NCBI GenBank assembly: GCA_963682005.1
Contig: OY820914.1
Span: 4,464,001 to 4,528,000, forward strand
DNA from: CAIYUC01 sp963682005
GTDB lineage: Bacteria; Bacteroidota; Bacteroidia; Bacteroidales; FEN-979
Length of the DNA stretch: 64,000 nt
Direction: 5' to 3'
Of the stretch, positions 44,816 through 52,562 are shown piece by piece (positions within the stretch are counted from its first letter, which is position 1; the number at the start of each line of letters is the position of its first letter). The notes below the pieces were generated by a model. That model saw only the letters and a program-made list of their open reading frames with translations. It ran no database searches and was not told the origin of the DNA. The translations under genes were made by a program, and so were the position numbers.

Positions 44816-46717
44816 TTGACAAACCAGCAAATCCTGCTGAAATACTGGGGCTATCCTTCATTCCGTCCACTGCAGGAAGAGATCATTCAATCAGTGCTCG
44901 ATGGCAGGGATACGCTTGCGCTACTGCCGACCGGAGGCGGAAAATCGATTACATTCCAGGTCCCGGCCATGGCCATGGAAGGGTTGTGCCTTGTCATATC
45001 CCCGCTTATCGCCCTGATGAAAGACCAGGTAGATCATTTGAAAAAAAGAAATATCCCTGCTGCGGCAATCTATTCGGGGATGCATCCCCATGAGATCGAT
45101 ATCATCCTGAACAATGCAAGACTCGGAGAGTATAAACTCTTGTATATTTCCCCGGAAAGACTTGCAACGGAGAAAATGAAGGATGCTGTCAGGCGCATTA
45201 AGATCAACCTGCTTGCCGTGGATGAAGCGCATTGCATCAGCCAGTGGGGTTATGATTTCCGTCCGCCTTACCTGAAGATCGCAGAGATCCGTCCGTTCTT
45301 ACCGGGGGTTCCGGTGTTGGCCCTTACGGCAACTGCAACGTCTGAAGTGATCGGGGATATCCAGGAAAAGTTATTATTCAGTCAGCAAAATGTATTCAAA
45401 AAAAGTTTTGAACGAAAGAACCTGACTTATTATGTTTTCAGGGAAGAGGATAAAAACCGGAGGATCGAAAAGATCATCCGGACAATAAAAGGTTGCGGGA
45501 TCATATATGTCAGGAACCGCAAGCAGACAAAGACAATTGCTGAATCACTCACCAAAAAAGGCTTCAGCGCCGTCTATTACCATGCAGGACTTGATCCGAA
45601 TGAACGCACAAAAAGACAAAATGACTGGATCGGCGAGAAGAAATCCATTATGGTGGCCACCAATGCCTTCGGGATGGGAATTGACAAGCCCAATGTTCGC
45701 TTCGTCATTCACATCGACCTTCCGGAAAGCCTGGAGGCCTATTACCAGGAAGCCGGTCGCGCCGGCCGGGATGATAAACGTTCGTTTGCCGTCCTTCTTT
45801 ACGAAAACTCGGACATTCTCGATGCAAGGCACAACCTTACCGTAAACTATCCGACCATGGACCAGATCAAGGCTACATACCATGCCTTGGGTAATTATTA
45901 CGGAATGCCTGTCCAAACAGGTCTTGATCAAAGCATTGAATTCGATCTCGTTAAATTTTCTGAACACTATAAATTCTCTGCGCAGGTTGTCTTTAATTCC
46001 CTGAAATTCCTTGAAAAAGAAGGATATATTGTGATGAGTGAGGCAATCCATCAACCTTCCCTGATCTGGTTCAGCACCGATAAAGAATCACTGTATCGCT
46101 ACCAGGTTGAGAATGAGAGCATGGACGCTTTTATCAAGGTTCTTCTCCGCTCATATAGCGGTCTTTTCAGCGGATTTGTACCTATCAGTGAAAATGAGAT
46201 ATCCAGGAGGTCGGGATTGTCACCCCGGGAGGTTGTTGAACTTCTTGTCCGACTCCAGAAAACAGGGATCATAGATTATACGCGGCAAACGGACCTTCCG
46301 AAGATCACATTTGCATCCCCCCTGGTTGATTCCAGGCACCTGACCTTATCGCCTGAAAATTACCAATACAGGTTAAAAGATGCTGAACGGAGGCTTGAGT
46401 CTGTGATCAGTTATGCCGAAAGCAGCCATAAATGCCGCAGTCAATCCCTCCTCGCCTATTTCGGAGAATTTGATTCCAAACGTTGCGGTAAATGTGATGT
46501 ATGCATTGAACGGAATAAGATCGAACTTAATGACCTGGAATTCGAAACTATTTTGAGCCAGGTAAAACCTTTTTTAAAAACCTCACCGCTCAGCCTGGCC
46601 AGGATCCTTGAAATCCCAAGGGATATGCCCGAAGACAAGATCATCAGGGTGGTTCAGTGGCTGGCCGACAGCGGGAAGATCATCCTTGATGACGAAGGGA
46701 GATACTTTTGGAAATGA
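44816..46717 (+). CDS. recQ: RecQ-family ATP-dependent DNA helicase
   Basis: 633 residues from a TTG start, 10 nt after citF. Motif I LPTGGGKSITFQVP (about 38-51), motif II DEAHCISQWGYDFRP (about 139), motif VI QEAGRAGRDDK (about 311), and the zinc-binding part of the RQC region (CRSQSLLAYFG, CGKCDVC; about 540-565) are present. The HRDC domain is missing, as in several Bacteroidota homologues. RecQ unwinds 3'-to-5' in recombination and replication-fork repair. Its position after citrate lyase probably has no functional meaning. Confidence 0.9.
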   Translation: MTNQQILLKYWGYPSFRPLQEEIIQSVLDGRDTLALLPTGGGKSITFQVPAMAMEGLCLVISPLIALMKDQVDHLKKRNIPAAAIYSGMHPHEIDIILNNARLGEYKLLYISPERLATEKMKDAVRRIKINLLAVDEAHCISQWGYDFRPPYLKIAEIRPFLPGVPVLALTATATSEVIGDIQEKLLFSQQNVFKKSFERKNLTYYVFREEDKNRRIEKIIRTIKGCGIIYVRNRKQTKTIAESLTKKGFSAVYYHAGLDPNERTKRQNDWIGEKKSIMVATNAFGMGIDKPNVRFVIHIDLPESLEAYYQEAGRAGRDDKRSFAVLLYENSDILDARHNLTVNYPTMDQIKATYHALGNYYGMPVQTGLDQSIEFDLVKFSEHYKFSAQVVFNSLKFLEKEGYIVMSEAIHQPSLIWFSTDKESLYRYQVENESMDAFIKVLLRSYSGLFSGFVPISENEISRRSGLSPREVVELLVRLQKTGIIDYTRQTDLPKITFASPLVDSRHLTLSPENYQYRLKDAERRLESVISYAESSHKCRSQSLLAYFGEFDSKRCGKCDVCIERNKIELNDLEFETILSQVKPFLKTSPLSLARILEIPRDMPEDKIIRVVQWLADSGKIILDDEGRYFWK

Positions 46718-46728
46718 ACAGCTAAACT

Positions 46729-47535
46729 ATGAGCAAACTAAACCAGTTCCTGATTTATGATGAATTGCCCGTCTGGTCGGCACCTTTCGGATTGACGCTT
46801 CTTGACACCATCCGGCTGAACCATGGGATGAACATCCTCGACATAGGCAGCGGAAGCGGGTTCCCGATGCTGGAGATCGCTGAAAGGGCCGGGCTGTCGT
46901 GCAACATCATCGGCATCGATCCCTCGGATGATTCCTTTTCCATGATCAACCGGAAGATCCGGCTGAAAAAGATCACCAATGCCCGGATCGTACAGGGATT
47001 AGCTGAAGAACTTCCCTTTGATGACGGGATCTTCGACCTTGTTGTCGCCAATAACGGGCTGAATAATGTGGCCGACCAGGAGAAATCCCTGCTGGAATGT
47101 TTCCGGGTTTCAGGGAATGGTGCACAACTGGTATTTACTGTAAACCTGCCTGGCACCATGATTGAATTTTATGAGATCTTTGAACAGGTTCTGTCAGAAT
47201 TAGGGATGGACAAAGAAATTGGTGCAATGAAAGATCATATCGTCCAGAAAAGGAAAACGGTGGAATACCTGAAACAATTGATCCTTAAGACAGGATTTAC
47301 AATTCAAACGATCAATGTTGACGGGTTCAAAATGAGGTATCTTGACGGGTCGGCTTTCCTCAATCACTATTTCATCCGTACCGCCTTTCTCCCCTCATGG
47401 AAGAAAATCATTCCGGGGAAATCGCAAAAGAAAGTTTTTACCATCCTGGAAAAAAAGTTGAATGAAACTGCCCAAAAAGATGGGATTCTTACGATGTCTG
47501 TTCCTTTTGTTTGCTTCGACTGCCATAAACCCTGA
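46729..47535 (+). CDS. Class I SAM-dependent methyltransferase
   Basis: 268 residues, 11 nt after recQ. The SAM site is clear: motif I LDIGSGSGFPMLEIA (about 36-50), an acidic motif II (IIGIDPSDDS, about 61-70) and the motif IV-like LVVANNGLNN (about 105). It resembles UbiE-type methyltransferases acting on small molecules. Substrate unknown. The stop is followed after 10 nt by an AATTCGT word array. Confidence 0.8.
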   Translation: MSKLNQFLIYDELPVWSAPFGLTLLDTIRLNHGMNILDIGSGSGFPMLEIAERAGLSCNIIGIDPSDDSFSMINRKIRLKKITNARIVQGLAEELPFDDGIFDLVVANNGLNNVADQEKSLLECFRVSGNGAQLVFTVNLPGTMIEFYEIFEQVLSELGMDKEIGAMKDHIVQKRKTVEYLKQLILKTGFTIQTINVDGFKMRYLDGSAFLNHYFIRTAFLPSWKKIIPGKSQKKVFTILEKKLNETAQKDGILTMSVPFVCFDCHKP

Positions 47536-47544
47536 CATGAAGGC

Positions 47545-47580
47545 ATAATTCGTAATTTGTAATTCGTAATTCGTAATTAT
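47545..47580. repeat. AATTCGT word array
   Basis: Four tandem (T)AATTCGT/TAATTTGT words that end 1 nt before the ATG of the 3-methyladenine glycosylase gene. They leave no room for a ribosome binding site there. Confidence 0.8.
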
Positions 47581-47581
47581 C

Positions 47582-48181
47582 ATGCCGGTTCTTCCCCGCG
47601 AATTTTACCTCCGTTCCGATGTTATTCTTATTTCAAAGGAACTCCTGGGTAAGTATCTTGTAACACAGTTTGACAGGGAGCTCACATCCGGGCTGATCAT
47701 TGAAACGGAAGCATATGAAGGCGTTTCTGACCGGGCTTCCCATGCCTTTGGTAACAGGAAGACCCGCCGGACCGAAATAATGTACAGGATCGGAGGTACT
47801 GCTTATGTTTACCTCTGCTATGGAATGCACTCACTTTTCAATGTAGTAACCAATATTGAGGGAATTCCTCATGCCATCCTCATCCGCGGGATCATTCCCG
47901 TTGATGGAACAGAGATTATGCTCGAAAGAACAGGGAAAAGCAGCCTCGGGAAGAATTTCGGAATTGGTCCGGGCAAGGTGACAAAAGCCCTGGGAATACA
48001 TTATTCAAACACGGGGTCTGACCTGACATTTAAACCTTTCAGAAGAAACCGGAACGGGATCTGGATCGAAGAGAGGGGATTCCTTGTTGACCAGGAAAAA
48101 ATCCAAATAACACCCAGGATTGGCGTTGCGTATTCCGGCGAGGATGCATTGCGGCCAAACAGGTTTCTCCTGAAGACATAA
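47582..48181 (+). CDS. 3-methyladenine DNA glycosylase (AAG/MPG family)
   Basis: 199 residues. The family hallmarks are REFYLRSD, the catalytic region ETEAYEGVSDRASHAF (catalytic Glu about residue 41), GGTAYVYLCYGMHSLFNVV (the DNA-intercalating Tyr is in this segment) and GPGKVTKALGI. The enzyme removes alkylated and deaminated purines. The ATG follows the AATTCGT array by 1 nt, so initiation must be SD-independent. A bidirectional hairpin terminator begins at its stop codon. Confidence 0.92.
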   Translation: MPVLPREFYLRSDVILISKELLGKYLVTQFDRELTSGLIIETEAYEGVSDRASHAFGNRKTRRTEIMYRIGGTAYVYLCYGMHSLFNVVTNIEGIPHAILIRGIIPVDGTEIMLERTGKSSLGKNFGIGPGKVTKALGIHYSNTGSDLTFKPFRRNRNGIWIEERGFLVDQEKIQITPRIGVAYSGEDALRPNRFLLKT

Positions 48182-48209
48182 AAAAATCCCGCTTTTGACG
48201 GGATTTTTT
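48182..48209. terminator. Bidirectional intrinsic terminator
   Basis: AAAAATCCCG...CGGGATTTTTT with a short loop (GCTTTTGA region) and T-runs on both strands, between the convergent glycosylase and HU genes. Confidence 0.85.
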
Positions 48210-48227
48210 GTAGTGGATTAAGTTGTC

Positions 48228-48500
48228 TTACTTGACTTTCTTGGCTAATGCAGCACCTGCCTTGAACTTTACAACTTTTTTTGCAGGGATCTTGATTTCT
48301 TTACCATTCTGAGGATTTCTTCCTTTTCTTGCAGCTCTCTTGGAAACTGAGAATGAACCGAAATCAACTAAAGCAACTCTTTCGCCTTTTGCAAGGGCTT
48401 TGGAAGTATTGATGATTACAGCTTCTAAAGCTTTCTTGGCATCAGCCTTGGTGAGTTTTGCATCTGATGCAATAGCATCAATTAACTGTGCTTTGTTCAT
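48228..48500 (-). CDS. HU-type DNA-binding protein
   Basis: 90 residues, the standard HU length. MNKAQLIDAIASDAKLTKADAKKAL, the FGSFSVSKRAARKGRNPQNG DNA-binding arm (Pro at position about 63) and the basic end (KVVKFKAGAALAKKVK) match HU. It compacts DNA as a homo- or heterodimer. The promoter TTG-N19-TATATTTG lies 41 nt upstream; a bidirectional terminator follows. Confidence 0.95.
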   Translation of the reverse strand: MNKAQLIDAIASDAKLTKADAKKALEAVIINTSKALAKGERVALVDFGSFSVSKRAARKGRNPQNGKEIKIPAKKVVKFKAGAALAKKVK

Positions 48501-48540
48501 TTTGCTTAATTTTTAAGTTAATACTTAATTAAAAACCCTG

Positions 48541-48571
48541 CAAATATAAGTCATCCACAAAAAAAGTCAAG
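48541..48571 (-). promoter_or_regulatory. HU promoter CTTG-N19-TATATTTG
   Basis: -33 CTTG at 48568-48571, 19-nt spacer, -7 TATATTTG at 48541-48548; the leader is about 40 nt. Confidence 0.65.
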
Positions 48572-48659
48572 AGTTTTCTGCTGAAAACTATTGAAAATGT
48601 TAATAAATCGGGTTTTTTGTTAATAACTCAAAACCTGAAAGGGCTGTTTACGTAGGTTT

Positions 48660-49616
48660 TTAGACGAAAACTTTCCCAAACCCCCTTAAAAAATCACCTA
48701 TTCCCAACATTTTTTTTCCGGGAATCTGGATTTCAGTCAGGAAAACATATCCATTCAAGCCTGCAACCTTCAGGAAACTCTTGCCATCCGTGATGTATTG
48801 ACCGGGGGTTACCGACGGGACCGCAATTTCAGGAAAGGCATTATATACTTTTAAATATTGCATATTCCCGGAAGGGACAAGGAGTTCTGTAAAAGCACCC
48901 GGGTACGGACTTAATCCCCTGATCCGGTTGTGGATTTTTTGAACCTCATCTGCCCAGTCAATCCTGCAATCTTCCTTATGGATTTTCGGAGCATGTTTCA
49001 GGGATTCCGGGGAACCTGTGAGTTGCTCCTGGCTAATCCTTCTCACAGTAGCATTTTCGATGACATCTGCTGTTTTTACAACAAGCCTGGCACCCATCTC
49101 CATTAGCCGGTCATGAAGATCGCCTGCTGTATCCCGGGGACTGATGAATGTCTTTTCGCTGAAAATAATGTGACCTGTATCAATATTGTCATCCAGGAAA
49201 AATGTCGTAACACCGGTTTCAATTTCTCCGTTAATGATCGCCCAGTTGATCGGGGCGGCTCCACGGTACTGAGGCAAGAGGGAGGCATGCATGTTGAAGG
49301 TGCCCAGGGGCGGCAATGACCAGACCTCTTTTGGCAGCAACCTGAAAGCAACGATAACCTGGAGATCTGGCTCCATGGACCTTACTGCATTTAAAAATTG
49401 CTCATCCTTCAGTTTTACAGGTTGCAGAACAGGTATGTTGTGCTTCAGAGCATACTCTTTAACAGGAGAACCTTTTAACTGAAGGCCTCTCCCCGAAGGC
49501 TTGTCGGGGGCTGTTACCACAGCAGCCACATGATAGCCTGCCTGCACCAGTCCATCCAGGGAAGAAACTGCGATCCCGGGAGTCCCGTAAAAAACGATCT
49601 TAAGCCGATGCTCCAT
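48660..49616 (-). CDS. fmt: Methionyl-tRNA formyltransferase
   Basis: 318 residues. The formyltransferase core is complete: FYGTPGIAVSSLDGL (about 9-23), RGLQLKGSPVKEYA, the HASLLPQYRGAAPINWAI signature with the catalytic His (about 110-127) and DTGHIIFSEK (about 146-155), then the C-terminal domain. It adds the formyl group to initiator Met-tRNA. No def gene is adjacent. Confidence 0.95.
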   Translation of the reverse strand: MEHRLKIVFYGTPGIAVSSLDGLVQAGYHVAAVVTAPDKPSGRGLQLKGSPVKEYALKHNIPVLQPVKLKDEQFLNAVRSMEPDLQVIVAFRLLPKEVWSLPPLGTFNMHASLLPQYRGAAPINWAIINGEIETGVTTFFLDDNIDTGHIIFSEKTFISPRDTAGDLHDRLMEMGARLVVKTADVIENATVRRISQEQLTGSPESLKHAPKIHKEDCRIDWADEVQKIHNRIRGLSPYPGAFTELLVPSGNMQYLKVYNAFPEIAVPSVTPGQYITDGKSFLKVAGLNGYVFLTEIQIPGKKMLGIGDFLRGFGKVFV

Positions 49617-49732
49617 ATTTTCGGTAAAACGTAATACCTGTCACAATTGAGCTACTGTAGAAAGGAGATCGCGTAAAGCATGAACTTCCGACTAACGATT
49701 TTCCTTTCATTTCATTCCAGAAGATTGAGTCT

Positions 49733-49762
49733 CAAAAAAAAATGCCTGAAAAATCAGGCATT
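49733..49762 (-). terminator. Intrinsic terminator of the TPR gene
   Basis: AATGCCTGA-AAAA-TCAGGCATT hairpin; on the minus strand a run of nine T follows it. It lies 52 nt past the stop of the TPR membrane protein gene. Confidence 0.85.
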
Positions 49763-49793
49763 AAAGTTATGAAATATGTTCTGTAAAGAAGAG

Positions 49794-49816
49794 TCGTAAT
49801 TCGTAATTCGTAATTA
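49794..49816. repeat. AATTCGT word array over the TPR stop codon
   Basis: Three TAATTCG words. The minus-strand TAA of the TPR gene (49814-49816) is in the array. Confidence 0.7.
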
Positions 49817-50503
49817 CTTTTTAGCCAAACCTTGTGCTCTTCCTATATACTTTTCGATCTCCCTTCCTTCGTTTGATCTTATATAATCTGATTTTATTCT
49901 CTGGTAAAGTTTCAATGCCTCATCATATTTCCCCAATTCCTCGTAAGTCAATCCAGCTTTCATCAGGAATAACGGAGTGGTGAAATCATTTTTCTTGTCT
50001 TCGGCTGCTTTCAGATAATACTCGAGCGCTTTCTGGGTATCCTTTAACTCCATGTATGCATCGCCGATAGCACCTTTTGCCATGGTACTTACCATTTCAT
50101 CCTTGCTTTTGAATTTCTTCAGGTGTTCAATGGCTTTATCAAATTCACCTTTTTTCAGATAACAGATCCCGGCATAATAATGTGCAAGATCACCCGACTG
50201 GGTAATTCCGTACTGATCGATGATATCAAGAAAACCTGGATAATTGCCGTCACCGTTCAAAGCCTTGTTCAGGGAGTCACTTTCAAAATACTTTTCGGCC
50301 ATGAACATTTGAGCCTGGGCTTCCTTTTCCTTCGGTCCGAGATAAAAACGTTTGAAACCAAAAAATCCGAGGACAACAACCACGATCACACCAATAACGA
50401 TCAGGATGATCTTCTGATTCCTCTCGATGAATTGTTCGGTTTTACTGAATGCTTCTTCAACAGCGACAATCCTGTCTTCCGTTTTATCTGTCTTTTTTGC
50501 CAT
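49814..50503 (-). CDS. TPR membrane-anchored protein (YfgM-like)
   Basis: 229 residues from the ATG of MAKKTDK. A short cytoplasmic part is followed by one membrane helix (about 33-53) and TPR-like repeats (about 75-225: LAHYYAGICYLKKGEFDKAI, KGAIGDAYMELKDTQKAL, MKAGLTYEELGKYDEAL). The arrangement resembles YfgM, which sits near the Sec translocon and chaperones; that role is an inference. A TATTTTTG box lies 22 nt before the ATG. Confidence 0.82.
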   Translation of the reverse strand: MAKKTDKTEDRIVAVEEAFSKTEQFIERNQKIILIVIGVIVVVVLGFFGFKRFYLGPKEKEAQAQMFMAEKYFESDSLNKALNGDGNYPGFLDIIDQYGITQSGDLAHYYAGICYLKKGEFDKAIEHLKKFKSKDEMVSTMAKGAIGDAYMELKDTQKALEYYLKAAEDKKNDFTTPLFLMKAGLTYEELGKYDEALKLYQRIKSDYIRSNEGREIEKYIGRAQGLAKK

Positions 50504-50572
50504 AGTATCTTGCTTTTGGGTTTGCAAAAATATTATTTTTCTTGATACAAAGCGTTATGCATTCATTTTTTT

Positions 50573-50580
50573 TACATTTG
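50573..50580 (+). promoter_or_regulatory. -7 box TACATTTG
   Basis: Perfect TAnnTTTG 37 nt before the ATG of the TrmH-like gene. Confidence 0.5.
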
Positions 50581-50617
50581 TCGCTCATTTCCAATCTGTA
50601 AGAATTACCATTTATCA

Positions 50618-51307
50618 ATGATATTGAGCTATTCCGATAAAGAAAAATTATTGAACCACCTTACCGGGTTCATTTCTGCAAACAAACAATCAAAATTCAG
50701 GCAGATCATTGAAGAAAGAACCAGGCATGTGACGATCATCCTTGAAGATATTTATCAGTCTCACAATGCCAGTGCGGTTCTCAGGACCTGTGACTGTTTT
50801 GGGATCCAGGACATTCATATCATTGAAAACATGAATAAATACGAGGTAAATCCGGATATTGCCCTTGGATCATCCAAATGGATCGACCTCTACAGGTACA
50901 ATAAATCAGATGACAACACTGCGCTCTGTATAGAGTTGCTCAAGTCGAACGGGTACAAAATATATGCAACAACACCGCACAAGAATGACTATACCCCGGA
51001 ATCACTTCCCCTTGATTCCAAAATTGCACTGGTCTTCGGGACGGAACTTGCAGGTTTGTCAGATACAGCTATGGGTATGGCAGACGGTTTTGTCAGGATC
51101 CCCATGTACGGTTTCACGGAAAGTTTCAACATTTCAGTCTCAGCAGCCCTGATCCTCAGGACAATGGTGGAACGGCTAAGATTATCGCCCATCAACTGGC
51201 ATTTGACTGATGAAGAGAAAATGGATGTCCTGCTCAGATGGACCAAAACAGTTATAAAACGCGCGGACCTGATCGAAAAAGAATTTCTGAAAAAAATTAG
51301 CAGGTAA
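50618..51307 (+). CDS. TrmH-like SpoU-family RNA 2'-O-methyltransferase
   Basis: 229 residues. SPOUT motifs are visible: motif 1 SHNASAVLRTCDCFGIQDIHII (Asn/Arg region about 48-69), motif 2 VFGTELAGLSD (about 139-149) and motif 3 FNISVSAALILRT (about 169-181). The N-terminal and C-terminal helices match TrmH, which makes Gm18 in tRNA. tRNA as substrate is the likely reading but SpoU specificity is hard to tell from sequence. It is the second SPOUT enzyme in the window (RlmB is the other). Confidence 0.82.
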   Translation: MILSYSDKEKLLNHLTGFISANKQSKFRQIIEERTRHVTIILEDIYQSHNASAVLRTCDCFGIQDIHIIENMNKYEVNPDIALGSSKWIDLYRYNKSDDNTALCIELLKSNGYKIYATTPHKNDYTPESLPLDSKIALVFGTELAGLSDTAMGMADGFVRIPMYGFTESFNISVSAALILRTMVERLRLSPINWHLTDEEKMDVLLRWTKTVIKRADLIEKEFLKKISR

Positions 51308-51335
51308 TCTATTAGGGATATATGGTCAAAATTAT

Positions 51336-51343
51336 TACATTTG
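51336..51343 (+). promoter_or_regulatory. -7 box TACATTTG
   Basis: Perfect TAnnTTTG. It lies over the first codons of the longest possible THX frame (51341), so it decides the later ATG at 51377. Confidence 0.6.
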
Positions 51344-51376
51344 CGGGACAATCAATCAACTTTATACATTTTATCT

Positions 51377-51733
51377 ATGGGAAAAGGTGATAAAAAAACC
51401 AAGCGCGGTAAAATAGTTATCGGTTCACACGGGATCAGAAGACCACACAGAAAAGTAAAAAAAGTTGTGGTCAAAGCCAAACCAGAGCCAAAACCAAAGA
51501 AAAAGGTTGAAGAACCATTGGTATTACCCATTGAAGTTCAGGAGCCTGTGACTATTCCGGTTGAGGTTGTCGAGGAAATACCTGCAAAAAAACCGGTTAA
51601 AAAAGCATCCCCGAAAAAAACAGTAGAAAAGGAGGAATCATCTGAAACAGATGAAGTAAAGCCTAAAGCTCCGAAAACAAAAAAGAAAGCTGCTGAATCC
51701 CCGGAAGGGCATGAAGAGCCAAAAGAAAGTTAA
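51377..51733 (+). CDS. THX-type small 30S ribosomal protein with long charged tail
   Basis: 118 residues from the ATG at 51377. The first about 28 residues (MGKGDKKTKRGKI, then SHGIRRPHRK) match the small THX protein found in Bacteroidota, a basic peptide that fits into the head of the 30S subunit. After that comes an about 85-residue low-complexity tail rich in Lys, Pro, Glu and Val, which normal THX proteins lack. A longer frame starting at a TTG (51341) was rejected because the -7 box overlaps it. An intrinsic terminator follows. The tail is probably disordered; function unknown. Confidence 0.75.
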   Translation: MGKGDKKTKRGKIVIGSHGIRRPHRKVKKVVVKAKPEPKPKKKVEEPLVLPIEVQEPVTIPVEVVEEIPAKKPVKKASPKKTVEKEESSETDEVKPKAPKTKKKAAESPEGHEEPKES

Positions 51734-51760
51734 CGAATGTTCACCCCTGTTTCGTAAAGA

Positions 51761-51800
51761 AACCGTCTGACCCGTCCCGGGCTATAACAGACGGTTTTTT
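51761..51800 (+). terminator. Intrinsic terminator of the THX-like gene
   Basis: AACCGTCTG stem with CAGACGGTT and an 18-nt loop, followed by a T-run; ends 7 nt before the rsmG ATG. Confidence 0.85.
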
Positions 51801-51806
51801 ATTTAC

Positions 51807-52427
51807 ATGGACACAATAAGGCAATACTTCCCTGACCTGACCCCTTTGCAGGATCTCCGGCTTACAAAGCTGGATGAACTTTACCGTTCCTGGAACGGGA
51901 AGATCAATGTAATTTCCCGGAAAGATATTGATCATCTCTACCTCCATCACATACTTTTCTCACTTGGAATTGCAAAATATATTTCCTTCACTCCGGGGAC
52001 GAGGATCCTGGATGCAGGGACCGGCGGTGGATTTCCGGGAATCCCTCTCGCCATCCTTTTTCCCGGAACAAATTTCACCCTGGTCGATTCAATTGCAAAA
52101 AAAATCAAGGTCGTTGACGGAATTGTTTCAGAGCTTGGCCTTGAAAACGTGAACTCTGTATGGGATCGGTATGAGAATGTGAAAGAAAAATTTGACTTTG
52201 TGACAGGACGTGCTGTTACGGCCCTCCCTTTATTTGTCAGTATTCTGATGAAAAAGATTTCGCCTGAATGCAGGAACGACTTGCAGAACGGGATACTATA
52301 CCTGAAAGGGGGTGATTACCAGGAAGAATTAAATTCCATTAACAGCCGGTTCACCATCTATGATCTCAGCAGTCAGTTCAGCGATCCCTTTTTTGAAACA
52401 AAAAAACTTGTTCATATATATAAATGA
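51807..52427 (+). CDS. rsmG: 16S rRNA (guanine-N7)-methyltransferase RsmG (GidB)
   Basis: 206 residues. KLDELYRSWNGKINVISRKD is followed by the SAM-binding LDAGTGGGFPGIPLAI (about 67-82), VDSIAKKIKVV and VTGRAVTALP. RsmG methylates N7 of G527 in 16S rRNA; its loss gives low-level streptomycin resistance in other bacteria. The 7-nt gap from the THX terminator means it needs its own promoter, which I did not find. Confidence 0.93.
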   Translation: MDTIRQYFPDLTPLQDLRLTKLDELYRSWNGKINVISRKDIDHLYLHHILFSLGIAKYISFTPGTRILDAGTGGGFPGIPLAILFPGTNFTLVDSIAKKIKVVDGIVSELGLENVNSVWDRYENVKEKFDFVTGRAVTALPLFVSILMKKISPECRNDLQNGILYLKGGDYQEELNSINSRFTIYDLSSQFSDPFFETKKLVHIYK

Positions 52428-52457
52428 TATCCTACCTGACATTCATTACATCATCGA

Positions 52458-52490
52458 AGAAGTTTTCGATGAACGTTGAAAACTTCTTTT
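52458..52490 (+). terminator. Intrinsic terminator after rsmG
   Basis: AGAAGTTTTC ... GAAAACTTCT stem with a 10-nt loop, then TTTT. Lies 30 nt after the rsmG stop. Confidence 0.8.
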
Positions 52491-52551
52491 GTCAGATTGG
52501 AGGAAATTTCATTAATTAGCTGAAAATTTTTAACATTCAATAAACTCAAAA

Positions 52552-52557
52552 AGGAGG
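52552..52557 (+). promoter_or_regulatory. Strong Shine-Dalgarno AGGAGG
   Basis: AGGAGG 5 nt before the OPT transporter ATG. A full SD is rare in this window. Confidence 0.7.
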
Positions 52558-52562
52558 AATTT

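Noticed and set aside
51341..51376. Upstream TTG start of the THX-like gene
   Set aside because: It overlaps the TACATTTG promoter box, and THX homology begins at the ATG at 51377.
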